From contig SHZF01000003.1 in the NCBI GenBank assembly GCA_009692425.1, positions 62,001-126,000 on the forward strand: a DNA stretch of 64,000 bases, read 5' to 3'. Numbering within the stretch: the first letter of the stretch is position 1; the number at the start of each line of letters is the position of its first letter. Positions 42,730 through 50,537 of the stretch are shown in pieces. Position numbers and translations under genes: made by a program. Source of the DNA: Myxococcales bacterium (GTDB taxonomy: Bacteria > Myxococcota_A > UBA9042). The notes beneath the pieces were generated by a model, which did not search any database, had not been told where the DNA came from, and worked only from the letters and a program-made list of their open reading frames with translations.

Positions 42730-44631
42730 CTAGCGCGAACCCACCCGCAGCGCCGCCCTGCCTCCCAGCACCGCAACAGAGCGCCGTCGCACGCCACCGC
42801 CGTCGTTCGCATCCCCCGGCGCCGGCTCAGCGACCACCCCTGCGGGCAGTTCCTGCTTCGACAAGTCCCATCGCTCGAAGAGCCAAGGCGGCATCCAACT
42901 CACGAAGTCCATGTCGGCGGCCGCCAGCGGATGGCGGAACAGGCGCTGCGACCAGTCCTCGACCGGCAGGCTCTCGCCCAACTGCGCCTCGACGACCGCC
43001 ATCGCCGCCGCGCGCGCCGGATCGAGGCCACGGCGGTCGCCCAGCGTGACGAGCCGAGGCTGGAGACCGACGTCCGCTGCCATTGCCGCCAGCCGCACGG
43101 CGAGGGCTCGGTTGGCGGCCCCCTGGCGCTCCATGTCGGGCGGCGCCTGTCCGCGCGGAAAGTTGGGCACGGCCACGAGCAGGTCCGCCTCCGCGTCACC
43201 CGCCGCGCGCCGCAGCGCCTTGACGAGCAGCGGCCACTGCGGCGCCACCAGCGGGTCGTCGAGCAACCGTACGGCGTCGCCGATGTTGATCAGCAGACGC
43301 AGCCGTGGCAGGCGGTGCCCGTGCTCGCGGCGTTCCGCCAAGTGGTACAGGCCTTCGCGCAGTTCTTCGAGGTTGCCCTTTTCCAGCACACGCTGGGCCA
43401 GGAAGCGCTGGTCCATCGGTTGCACGACCAGCACCGCGGCCTCGAGCGCGCCGGCCTCGGCCAGTTCGACAGCGGCATCGGCCAGCGCGGCGCGCGGCGT
43501 CTTCTCACACAGCGCTGTCATCCATTGCACCGGGCCATGCGACGCGTGCAAGGCTCGTACCGTGTCGCGCAAGGTCGCCACATCGAATAGTTCGGTCGCC
43601 CCAAACACGAGGCCGCGCCGGGCGTCGCCCTCACCGTCGAATTGCGTCGCCGCCACAGCGACTTCGGCCGCCATCTTCGCTTGCGGGTACTGTTCAATGC
43701 GAAAGCCCGGGCAGACTTCCTTGCACGTGCGGCAGTCCTCGATGCGGTACCACTGCCGGGCCTTGAAAGGCTTGAACTCTCCGGCCTTCTCGTCCTCGAA
43801 CTCGCGAAACACGGTGATGCCGTAGAACTGCGGCTCAACGTGCTCCTTGCCGAAACGCCACAGCAGGCAGTTCGGCACATTGTACGGCTTGACGCGGGCT
43901 CCCCAGCGCGCGAGTTCGGGCACGGCAGCTTCGACTGCGGCGACAATGGCGTCGTAGGGAACGAAAAAGCGTCCCAGATCGTCCACGTTGCTGCGCTGGG
44001 CGATGAAGGGCTGCACCATGAAAAGGCGCACGCCCAGCGGCGCGAGCAGGGCCACGATGTCTTTGAGGTGGTGCGTGTTTTCGGGCAGCAGGATCTGGTT
44101 GTTCATCCGGTGCAGGCGGATGCCGAGGCGCTCGGCCGCGCTGTTCAGGTTGCGCAGGCCCGCCAACGCCTGCTCCAGCGAGCCGGGCGCGTGCGTGATG
44201 CGGTCGTGGACCTCGGGCACGTGCCCGTGGATCGAGAACGTGTAGCTGTCGAGGCCCGCCCGCAGCGCCCGCTCGGCAAAGCCGGGATACGCGAACATGC
44301 GGCCGTTCGTGGTGACGCCGATACGCTCAAAATCGAAGGAGCGCGCGAGCTTCAGCAGATCGAGGAAATCGGGCCGAATGGTCGGCTCGCCACCGGAAAA
44401 ACCAATTTGGTCATACCCTTCTTTGGCGGCCCACTCGATGCGGTGGCGAATCTGCTCGCCCGACAGGTCGAGGGCGTCGGACTGGGGCAGCACGCGGTAG
44501 TCGAGTTGCGTGCAGTAGTGACACCGGCTGTTGCAAGTGAAGCCGGTCTCGATGGTCAGCAGCTTTGCCACGCGCCCGCCCGAATCCGGCACTCGCACGA
44601 GTCCGGCACCCGCAGCGTAGCACGGTCGCAC
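42730..44631 (-). CDS. Radical SAM/SPASM-like protein with long C-terminal extension
   Basis: A 633-aa radical SAM enzyme. Cluster C33-x3-C37-x2-C40 in TGFTCNSRCHYC, then GFSGGEPTIRPDF and GVTTNGR of the barrel. After it, C300, C303 and C307 (EDCRTCKEVCPGF) suggest one auxiliary Fe-S site. Residues 320-600 form an extra domain with Asp/Ala/Leu-rich helices and strands (AAVLVVQPMDQRFLAQRVLEKG, LLINIGDAVRLL) that I do not recognise. GTG at 44631 has GAGG 7 nt upstream; a GTG at 44571 is the short alternative. Substrate unknown; the barrel resembles MoaA/PqqE-type and B12-independent peptide or sugar modifiers. Confidence 0.8.
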   Translation of the reverse strand: MRPCYAAGAGLVRVPDSGGRVAKLLTIETGFTCNSRCHYCTQLDYRVLPQSDALDLSGEQIRHRIEWAAKEGYDQIGFSGGEPTIRPDFLDLLKLARSFDFERIGVTTNGRMFAYPGFAERALRAGLDSYTFSIHGHVPEVHDRITHAPGSLEQALAGLRNLNSAAERLGIRLHRMNNQILLPENTHHLKDIVALLAPLGVRLFMVQPFIAQRSNVDDLGRFFVPYDAIVAAVEAAVPELARWGARVKPYNVPNCLLWRFGKEHVEPQFYGITVFREFEDEKAGEFKPFKARQWYRIEDCRTCKEVCPGFRIEQYPQAKMAAEVAVAATQFDGEGDARRGLVFGATELFDVATLRDTVRALHASHGPVQWMTALCEKTPRAALADAAVELAEAGALEAAVLVVQPMDQRFLAQRVLEKGNLEELREGLYHLAERREHGHRLPRLRLLINIGDAVRLLDDPLVAPQWPLLVKALRRAAGDAEADLLVAVPNFPRGQAPPDMERQGAANRALAVRLAAMAADVGLQPRLVTLGDRRGLDPARAAAMAVVEAQLGESLPVEDWSQRLFRHPLAAADMDFVSWMPPWLFERWDLSKQELPAGVVAEPAPGDANDGGGVRRRSVAVLGGRAALRVGSR

Positions 44632-44676
44632 GCGAGCGCCTCATCTCCGGTGCAAAGTTGGATTCACGTCACGCGA

Positions 44677-44811
44677 TCACGAGCGCCCGCGGTACTTGCC
44701 CAGCGTGCCTCGCTCGATGCCCGCGAGGTCTATCCAGCGGTAGATCTGGCGGCAGTTGCGGCCGAGGTCACCGGCGACCGCCTCAACATTGCCGCGCAAG
44801 TCTGTGTCACG
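44677..44811 (-). pseudogene. Remnant of a sigma-54 activator: Fis-type HTH
   Basis: Just downstream of the oxidase gene on the same strand, a 44-codon open stretch reads RGNVEAVAGDLGRN then CRQIYRWIDLAGIERG and ends GKYRGRS stop. It matches the C-terminal Fis/HTH_8 helix-turn-helix (GNV..VA..LG..RRQIYRW) of NtrC-type enhancer-binding proteins. AAA+ and sensory domains are absent, so only the tail survives. Confidence 0.55.
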
Positions 44812-44832
44812 CCCATACCTTGTTCGCTTCCC

Positions 44833-46242
44833 TCACCCGCACGGACCCTTGCCCGGGTTCAACAGCCCACGCGGATCGAACGCAAGCTTGAGGGCGCGCC
44901 GCAACGCCTGGGCAGCCGCGGTGCCGGTCCACGCGCCGTACGGCTGCTTGACGAGTCCGACGCCGTGCTCCGCCGCGATGGAACCGCCGTGCTTGACCAC
45001 GAGATCGTACAGCGCCTCATCGGCCCGGCGACAGCGTGCCGCCCAATCTGCCTCGGTCACGCCGCCGGGGCGCAGCGCGTTGATGTGCAAGCTGCCGTCG
45101 CCCAGATGGCCGAACACGGCGAGCGCGACACCTTCTTGGCGCGGTGCCCACAGCGTCTCGATGTCGCGTGCCAGTGCGGCGATGGCGGGCACCGCGACGG
45201 CGATGTCGTTCTTGTGCGGCGCGCCGTCGCTGCCCAGGCTCTCCGTCACACGTTCGCGATACTGCCACAGGCGGCGGGCGTCGGCGCGGGTCAGGCCCAG
45301 CAGGGCGGGAACGGACGTCGTTCGAGCCAGCCGTTCGAGCCAACCCGTGTCGTCTCCAATCCACTCGACCAGCACCGCGTCGGAGCCCTGCACGCCGAAA
45401 GGCCGTGGCAGCCCGGTGTGCGCGTGGACACGGTCCAGGCAGAGCGACGAGACGAACTCGAAAGCCATCAGGTCGATGCCGGCCGCGCGCGCCGCTGCGA
45501 GCACGTCAAGCGCCGCCGTCGCACTCGCGACCGCAACGAGCGCCACGATGGTCGGACCCGGCAACGGCGCCAGCCGCAGCGTGGCTGCGGTGATGACGCC
45601 GAGTGTGCCCTCCGAGCCGATGAAAAGCTGCTTGAGATCTGGACCCACGTTGTCTTTGAGGCACGCGCCGCCCAGCCGCAGCACGTCGCCGTCGGCCGTG
45701 ACGACGTCGAGGCCCACGACCCATTGGCGCGCATGGCCGTACCGGATGACGCGCACGCCGCCCGCGTTCGTGGCGAGGTTGCCGCCAACGGAGCAGGAGC
45801 CTTTTGACGCCAGTTCGACCGGCCACCACAGCGCGTGAGGCGCGCAGTGCTCCTGGACGAGTTGGTTGGGCACGCCAGCGCCGACAGCCACCGTGCGCCC
45901 CAGCGGATCGACCGGGCCGAGATCGCGCAGCCGATCCAGCGAGAGCACGAGTTCGCCCGCCGCCGCCAGCGCGCCGCCGGCCAGCCCCGTACGCCCGCCG
46001 GACGGCACGATCGACACGCCATGGTGGCCGCACAGTCGCACGACTGCCACGACGCCCGCCGTGTCACGCGGCCAGCACACAGCACACGGTCGGGGCTCGG
46101 CGACGCGCGTCCAGTCGCGGCCCCACGCGCGCAGATCGTCGGGGTCGGTGGTGACGGCGTCGGCGCCCAACAGCTGGCGCAATTCGGCAACCAGGGGCAG
46201 GGGGGCCATCGTTCGGTCTGCCGCCGCGGCGTCGAGGTTCAT
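44833..46242 (-). CDS. FAD-linked oxidase, D-lactate/glycolate dehydrogenase (GlcD) type
   Basis: A 469-aa FAD-dependent 2-hydroxyacid dehydrogenase. FAD-binding type-4 domain: SIVPSGGRTGLAGGAL, then VGGNLATNAGGVRVIRYGHARQWVVGLDVV and GSEGTLGVITAATL. The C-terminal FAD-oxidase domain holds HLGDGSLHINAL (histidine and Asn ligands), AEHGVGLVKQ and ends FDPRGLLNPGK, a full-length GlcD/D-2-hydroxyglutarate dehydrogenase pattern. Oxidises D-lactate, glycolate or a similar acid; electron acceptor unknown. The ATG overlaps the stop of the upstream lipoprotein (ATGA). Confidence 0.9.
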   Translation of the reverse strand: MNLDAAAADRTMAPLPLVAELRQLLGADAVTTDPDDLRAWGRDWTRVAEPRPCAVCWPRDTAGVVAVVRLCGHHGVSIVPSGGRTGLAGGALAAAGELVLSLDRLRDLGPVDPLGRTVAVGAGVPNQLVQEHCAPHALWWPVELASKGSCSVGGNLATNAGGVRVIRYGHARQWVVGLDVVTADGDVLRLGGACLKDNVGPDLKQLFIGSEGTLGVITAATLRLAPLPGPTIVALVAVASATAALDVLAAARAAGIDLMAFEFVSSLCLDRVHAHTGLPRPFGVQGSDAVLVEWIGDDTGWLERLARTTSVPALLGLTRADARRLWQYRERVTESLGSDGAPHKNDIAVAVPAIAALARDIETLWAPRQEGVALAVFGHLGDGSLHINALRPGGVTEADWAARCRRADEALYDLVVKHGGSIAAEHGVGLVKQPYGAWTGTAAAQALRRALKLAFDPRGLLNPGKGPCG

Positions 46243-47759
46243 GTGCCGCCGGCGCCGGGCTTCGCACACGGCAGCGTCAACGGCCCGGCCGGCCCTGGCG
46301 GCGCGAATCCGTCGGGCTTGCAGTCGCCGTCGAGGTCCACGGGCCGCTCGCGCACGTCGCTGGCGCAGTCGGCTTTGGCTGCCGCGCGCCACTTCACTTC
46401 TCCGCATCCGCCCGCCGCCGGCGCGAGCCCGTTGGCCTTGTCCTTGTTCGAGGTCTCGTCCGCGAACAGGTCGAAGCGCGTGACCACGTGGTCGCCATCG
46501 ACATCGACGAGTTCGAGCAGGCGCTGGTTGCCCGGAAACTCCTCGCTGCCCGTCCAGCCTTGGCCCGAAGCCCCGAACGTGAACTTGTAGGCGATGCGCA
46601 CCGGCGCTGCGGCGAGCGCCGGATCGAGCCAGGGCAGGTCGAGCGCCACCGTCCAGATGCCATCGCCTGCCGTCGCGTCGCCGTGCGAGCCGTCATCGTA
46701 CATCGGCACCTGGTTGGGCACCCAGCGCCCCAGCGCCGCGTTGGCGGCATCGATCTGGGCCGCGCCCAGGCAAGGGGCCGACGCGCCGCTGTCGCAGGCG
46801 GGGGCGTCCTTGTGGATACCGCCGGTCACGAACATCTTGCTGTCCGGCCTGGACTGGGCCCACAGAAACGAGTCGAACGTTTCGCAGTTGCCATTCTTGG
46901 CTGCGGCGACGACGCGCGTTTGCAGCACCACGCGGATGCGGTCGGGCACGAAACAGGCGTTGAACTGGAACGAGGCAGCCGCCTTGGCGAGCGCGCCATC
47001 GAACGCGGCGGTGTCGGTGTCGGCGGTGCCGTCGCCGGAGTAGTCGAGCGGGTGGGCGACCAGGTGTGCGACCCGCAGCAGTGCCGGGCCGGCGAGGTCA
47101 TAAGGCAGCACTACGGGCCCCTTGGCTTGTGTGGCGCGGCCGGCGGCGTCGATGCGCGCGACCATGAGCGCAAAAGGCACGAGGGCGGCATCTGCCTTGG
47201 CGAGCCGCGCGTGCAGGTCGATCAACGTCTGTTCGACCGTGCTGGGTCCGATTGCCGCCAGCGCCTGGCCCGAGCTGCGGGCGCGGGCCACTACCAACAG
47301 GGCGAGCGCGGTCGTCGTCGGGCCCACGGTCGCCGCAGCGGGTGACAACGACACCAGTTCGACGGTGCGCGGCGGGTCGAACACCGAAGCCTGGGGGCGC
47401 CACTCGGGCACGACGGCCAGGGCTTGCTGCCAGCCTGCGCTGGCGTGGACGACCGCGTTGCGCAGCGACCGGGCGCCCTCGATCTCGACGGCGAACCGAC
47501 CGGACGCGGTGGCCGTGGCGTGCAATCCCGCCAGCGCCAATCCGTCAGAGCCGAGCACCAGGACCGCCGCGTGCGGCGCGGCGACGCCAACCAGCGTCAA
47601 GGGGGCCGGCAGCGGCACTTCGGCATGGCCCTTTCGAGTCAGCGCCGTGAGCAGGAGCCCGTCGACGGAGCAGCCGGTGGCGCCCCACAGCGCGACGACC
47701 AACACGCCGCAAGCCCCGCCTCGCGCCAGGGCTCCTGCGTGTCGCGAAGTGTGTTCCAT
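46239..47759 (-). CDS. Lipoprotein with choice-of-anchor/EF-hand-like region
   Basis: A 506-aa lipoprotein. Lipobox region ALWGATGC near residue 28. The body is beta-rich with an Ala-rich stretch. MYDDGSHGDATAGDGIWTVALDLP near residue 355 is a typical bacterial surface-domain motif (choice-of-anchor X type), followed by LVDVDGDHVVTRFDLFADE, which looks calcium-binding. The C-terminal DLDGDCKPDGFAPPG is another Asp-rich turn. GAGG lies 7 nt before the ATG at 47759. Translationally coupled to the oxidase gene, an unusual pairing of surface lipoprotein and cytoplasmic enzyme. Confidence 0.75.
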   Translation of the reverse strand: MEHTSRHAGALARGGACGVLVVALWGATGCSVDGLLLTALTRKGHAEVPLPAPLTLVGVAAPHAAVLVLGSDGLALAGLHATATASGRFAVEIEGARSLRNAVVHASAGWQQALAVVPEWRPQASVFDPPRTVELVSLSPAAATVGPTTTALALLVVARARSSGQALAAIGPSTVEQTLIDLHARLAKADAALVPFALMVARIDAAGRATQAKGPVVLPYDLAGPALLRVAHLVAHPLDYSGDGTADTDTAAFDGALAKAAASFQFNACFVPDRIRVVLQTRVVAAAKNGNCETFDSFLWAQSRPDSKMFVTGGIHKDAPACDSGASAPCLGAAQIDAANAALGRWVPNQVPMYDDGSHGDATAGDGIWTVALDLPWLDPALAAAPVRIAYKFTFGASGQGWTGSEEFPGNQRLLELVDVDGDHVVTRFDLFADETSNKDKANGLAPAAGGCGEVKWRAAAKADCASDVRERPVDLDGDCKPDGFAPPGPAGPLTLPCAKPGAGGT

Positions 47760-47861
47760 GTCATGACCTCGCTCGCGCCCGCGCCTGCGCCTCACCCGCC
47801 CACGAGCCCAGCCGCACTGCCGAGAACTCTACGCCAGCACACGCGGTCGCGTCACGCGGAC

Positions 47862-47889
47862 TTGACGCCGAGGCCCCGCGGGCTAGGGT
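47862..47889 (+). promoter_or_regulatory. Predicted promoter of the amidase gene, probably leaderless
   Basis: TTGACG (47862-47867), 16-nt spacer, TAGGGT (47884-47889). The GTG at 47896 is 7 nt after the -10 box, where transcription should begin, so the mRNA would start at the start codon. Confidence 0.5.
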
Positions 47890-47895
47890 GCGCGC

Positions 47896-48873
47896 GTGAC
47901 GATCCGATCGCCCGTCCCCATCGCTGCCTGCTCGGTCCTGCTCATCGCACTGCCCGCGACGGGCCTCGCCCTGCCACCGGTTCTGCGCCCCGCGACCGTC
48001 GCAAGCGTCCAGGCTGCTGCGCCCTTCCTCGCGCGCGCCTTCGCCCTGACCCACGTTGCGGAGCGCAGGTTCGAAGACGGCACTGCGACCGTCGATCGAA
48101 CGGATGACCCGGCTTTCCCGGTGCCGGCGGTGCTGCACCGCGTGCGGCGACTCGTGCTCGACCCGGGCCATGGCGGCGACAACCTCGGCGCGTTGGGAGT
48201 CGCGGGCATTCGCGAGAAAGCGCTGACCTTGACGGTGTCTCGCCGCATCGCGGCCTTCGTGCGCGGGCACTCCAACCTCGACGTCGTGCTGACCCGCGAG
48301 ACAGATTGTGCCGTTGCCTTGCGCGATCGACCGCGGCTGGCCAACGAACGGGCCGGCGATGCGTTGATCAGCGTGCACGCCAACGCGCACCCGGAGGGAG
48401 AGGCCCATGGAATGGAAGTGTTTTTTCTCGCGTCCGATTCCAGCGCCGAGACAGCGCGCGCGCTGATCGAGGCCGAGGAGGGTACGCTGCCCGCCGACAC
48501 GGGCACGATGCCGTGGACGGTCGACGCGATCGTGAGCGACCTGTCGTTGGCTGCGGCGCACGCGCGGTCCGAAGCCTTGGCGGGAGCCATGGCGCGCAGC
48601 CTGCAGGTCGCGCGACCGGAGGCGCGATTTCGCGGGGTGCGCCAGGCACCGTTCGGCGTCTTGAAAGAAGCCCAGATGCCGGCCATCGTCTTCGAACTCG
48701 GCTACATCACCCACGCCGACGAAGCTCAGGTGCTCATGCGCCCGACCACGCACGTCGCGTTCGCCCGGGCCGTACTCGCCGCACTCGTCGAACTCGACCG
48801 CCAATGGGAAGCAGAAGCGGCACCCGAGCGCCGCCCGGCCGGTCCGGGCACGCTTGCGTTGCCGCGCCGGTAG
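47896..48873 (+). CDS. N-acetylmuramoyl-L-alanine amidase (Amidase_3)
   Basis: Zinc amidase that cleaves the MurNAc-L-Ala bond of peptidoglycan, 325 aa. Signal peptide (ALPATGLALP, about residue 26). Amidase_3 motifs: LDPGHGGDNLGA (first His), E in GIREKALTL, ISVHANAH (second His), and the catalytic Glu in VFELGYITHADEA. No AMIN or SPOR domain is present, so it resembles compact AmiC/CwlD-like enzymes. Start GTG without Shine-Dalgarno, consistent with a leaderless transcript. Confidence 0.9.
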   Translation: MTIRSPVPIAACSVLLIALPATGLALPPVLRPATVASVQAAAPFLARAFALTHVAERRFEDGTATVDRTDDPAFPVPAVLHRVRRLVLDPGHGGDNLGALGVAGIREKALTLTVSRRIAAFVRGHSNLDVVLTRETDCAVALRDRPRLANERAGDALISVHANAHPEGEAHGMEVFFLASDSSAETARALIEAEEGTLPADTGTMPWTVDAIVSDLSLAAAHARSEALAGAMARSLQVARPEARFRGVRQAPFGVLKEAQMPAIVFELGYITHADEAQVLMRPTTHVAFARAVLAALVELDRQWEAEAAPERRPAGPGTLALPRR

Positions 48874-48879
48874 TCTGCG

Positions 48880-49566
48880 TCATATTGTCTCGCTTGCGAA
48901 TCCCGTCGTGTCCACGAGGCCTTCGGCCAGGCGTCGCAGGGCACCGTCACCGCTGCCGCCGTCGAGTCGGGCCAGCACCGTGCCGTCCGCCCGAATCACG
49001 ATGCCGCGCCGCCGTCCGGCCTGGTGATCGGCCATGTCGTTGCCGAACACGAGGTCCGCCCCACAGCGCTCCGCCAACCGGCGCGCCGCCGCGATCAGCG
49101 CCTCCTCGTCCGCACCCGCCAGCAGCTTGAAGGCGACGAGTCGGCAATGTGGGGCCGCGACCTTGACCCGATCGATCGCCTTCGGGGTCGGTCGCATCCG
49201 AATGACCAGTTCCTCCTGCTCCGACGCGATCTTGCCTGCGGTCACCACGGGTGCGTAGTCCGCGACGGCCATGGCACACACAACGAGGTCCGGCTGCAGG
49301 GAGCGGCAGCGCTCTTCGAGGCGTGCGGCGGCTTCAACGGCGGTCGCGATCGGCCACAGGTGCAGGTGCGCCGCGACCGTCGCCCCGTCTGGCAACCTCG
49401 GCCCGGGCCCGTGGATCAGGTGGACCTCAGCTCCGCGCGCCAGCCACGCTTCAGCAAGCGCGGCAGGCAACGCGCCCGTGGCGATGTTGGAGACGAAGCG
49501 CACAGCGTCGATCGGCTCGCGCGTCGCGCCTCCCGTGAGGACGATCCGCCGCCGGGACGCACTCAC
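48880..49566 (-). CDS. coaB: Standalone phosphopantothenate-cysteine ligase domain (CoaB-like)
   Basis: Joins 4'-phosphopantothenate and cysteine in coenzyme A synthesis. A 228-aa protein that matches only the C-terminal half of CoaBC: IVLTGGATREPIDAVRFVSN (nucleotide-binding TxGxTxExID.VRxISN), AMAVADYAP, KIASEQEEL and FGNDMADHQAG. The flavodoxin-like decarboxylase half CoaC is missing here and would have to be encoded elsewhere. GTG overlaps the uppP stop (GTGA). Confidence 0.85.
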   Translation of the reverse strand: MSASRRRIVLTGGATREPIDAVRFVSNIATGALPAALAEAWLARGAEVHLIHGPGPRLPDGATVAAHLHLWPIATAVEAAARLEERCRSLQPDLVVCAMAVADYAPVVTAGKIASEQEELVIRMRPTPKAIDRVKVAAPHCRLVAFKLLAGADEEALIAAARRLAERCGADLVFGNDMADHQAGRRRGIVIRADGTVLARLDGGSGDGALRRLAEGLVDTTGFASETI

Positions 49567-50387
49567 GTCAACACCTGCCAGACGAGCACGGCAACGGCGA
49601 TCCGGTACACGCCGAAGGGCCACAGCCCCACCTTGCCGAGCACGCGCAAAAAGCCGGCGATCGCGGCCCACCCGACCACGAACGCGGCGCCGAGCCCTAC
49701 GGCCAGCGCGGCGGGTCCGACCCCGTGCCACAACACGCGCCATTCCTTCAGTGTTTCATAGCCCGTTGCCGCGCCGAGGACGGGAATCGCCAGCAGGAAT
49801 GAGAAGTCCGCGGCTGCCGCAGGGGTGAGTCCGCACAACATGCCGCCCGCCAACGTCGCCATCGAGCGCGACATGCCGGGTACCAGTGCCGCGCACTGGG
49901 CCAGACCGATCGCTGCGGCGTCACGCAGCCGCAAGTCCTCCAGCGGTCGGTCGGTCGCCCGGCGGCGCGCCAGCCAGTCCAGGCCGATCATGGCGACGCC
50001 GCCGACCGCAAGGGCCACGGCGACTGGCCCGGGATGGAAAAGCTGCGCCTTGATCGCCTTGCCGAACAGCTTTCCGATCAACGCAATCGGCACGAACGCC
50101 AGCGCGAGCCCGGTGAACAGGCGCTGCGCCCTGGCCCGCGCATCCTTCTCACGCCCCATGGCGTCGGCAACCCGCCGTCGCAGCAGCGGCAGGTAGTGGA
50201 CGACGCACGCCAGCCAAGCCCCTGCCTGGATCACGATGTCGAACGCGTCGGTGGCCTGCTTGGCAGGTCCCGTCTGGGCGCCGCCCAGCCAGTGCGACGC
50301 CAGCACGAGGTGGCCTGTCGACGAAACGGGAATGAATTCCGTAAGTCCTTCGAGGATTCCCAGGATTGCCGCGTGCGTCAGGTCCAT
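49563..50387 (-). CDS. uppP: Undecaprenyl-diphosphatase UppP/BacA
   Basis: Membrane phosphatase that recycles undecaprenyl diphosphate to the monophosphate lipid carrier, 274 aa with about eight helices. Family motif 1 ILEGLTEFIPVSSTGHL at 9-25 and motif 2 VPGMSRSMATLAGGML; the Gly that usually follows SRS is Met here, but Arg and Ser are kept. Located divergently from murJ, which moves the same lipid carrier chain, and coupled to coaB. ATG at 50387, immediately after a direct-repeat tract. Confidence 0.92.
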   Translation of the reverse strand: MDLTHAAILGILEGLTEFIPVSSTGHLVLASHWLGGAQTGPAKQATDAFDIVIQAGAWLACVVHYLPLLRRRVADAMGREKDARARAQRLFTGLALAFVPIALIGKLFGKAIKAQLFHPGPVAVALAVGGVAMIGLDWLARRRATDRPLEDLRLRDAAAIGLAQCAALVPGMSRSMATLAGGMLCGLTPAAAADFSFLLAIPVLGAATGYETLKEWRVLWHGVGPAALAVGLGAAFVVGWAAIAGFLRVLGKVGLWPFGVYRIAVAVLVWQVLT

Positions 50388-50399
50388 GCACGGCGCAGT

Positions 50400-50480
50400 G
50401 TCGCGGCCCACGTGATTCGATGCAACGTCGCAGCCCATGTGCTTCGATGAGACGTCGTTGCCCGTGCACCGCACCGAGCC
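50400..50480. repeat. 27-bp imperfect direct repeats between uppP and murJ
   Basis: Units at 50400-50426 and 50427-50453 agree at 22 of 27 bases (GTCGC-GCCCA-GTG-TTCGATG shared), and a third, weaker unit follows at 50454. They occupy the divergent promoter region. A minus-strand frame through them is open but has no gene signature. Confidence 0.55.
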
Positions 50481-50524
50481 AGTCTTCGTGCACCGGCTTT
50501 TCTGGCCTGCTCCCCGCGCCGCCC

Positions 50525-50530
50525 TATCCT
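50525..50530 (+). promoter_or_regulatory. Possible -10 box of murJ, leaderless
   Basis: TATCCT ends 7 nt before the murJ ATG, so transcription would start at or next to the start codon; no Shine-Dalgarno is visible and the -35 is not clear. Confidence 0.35.
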
Positions 50531-50537
50531 GCCGCCC

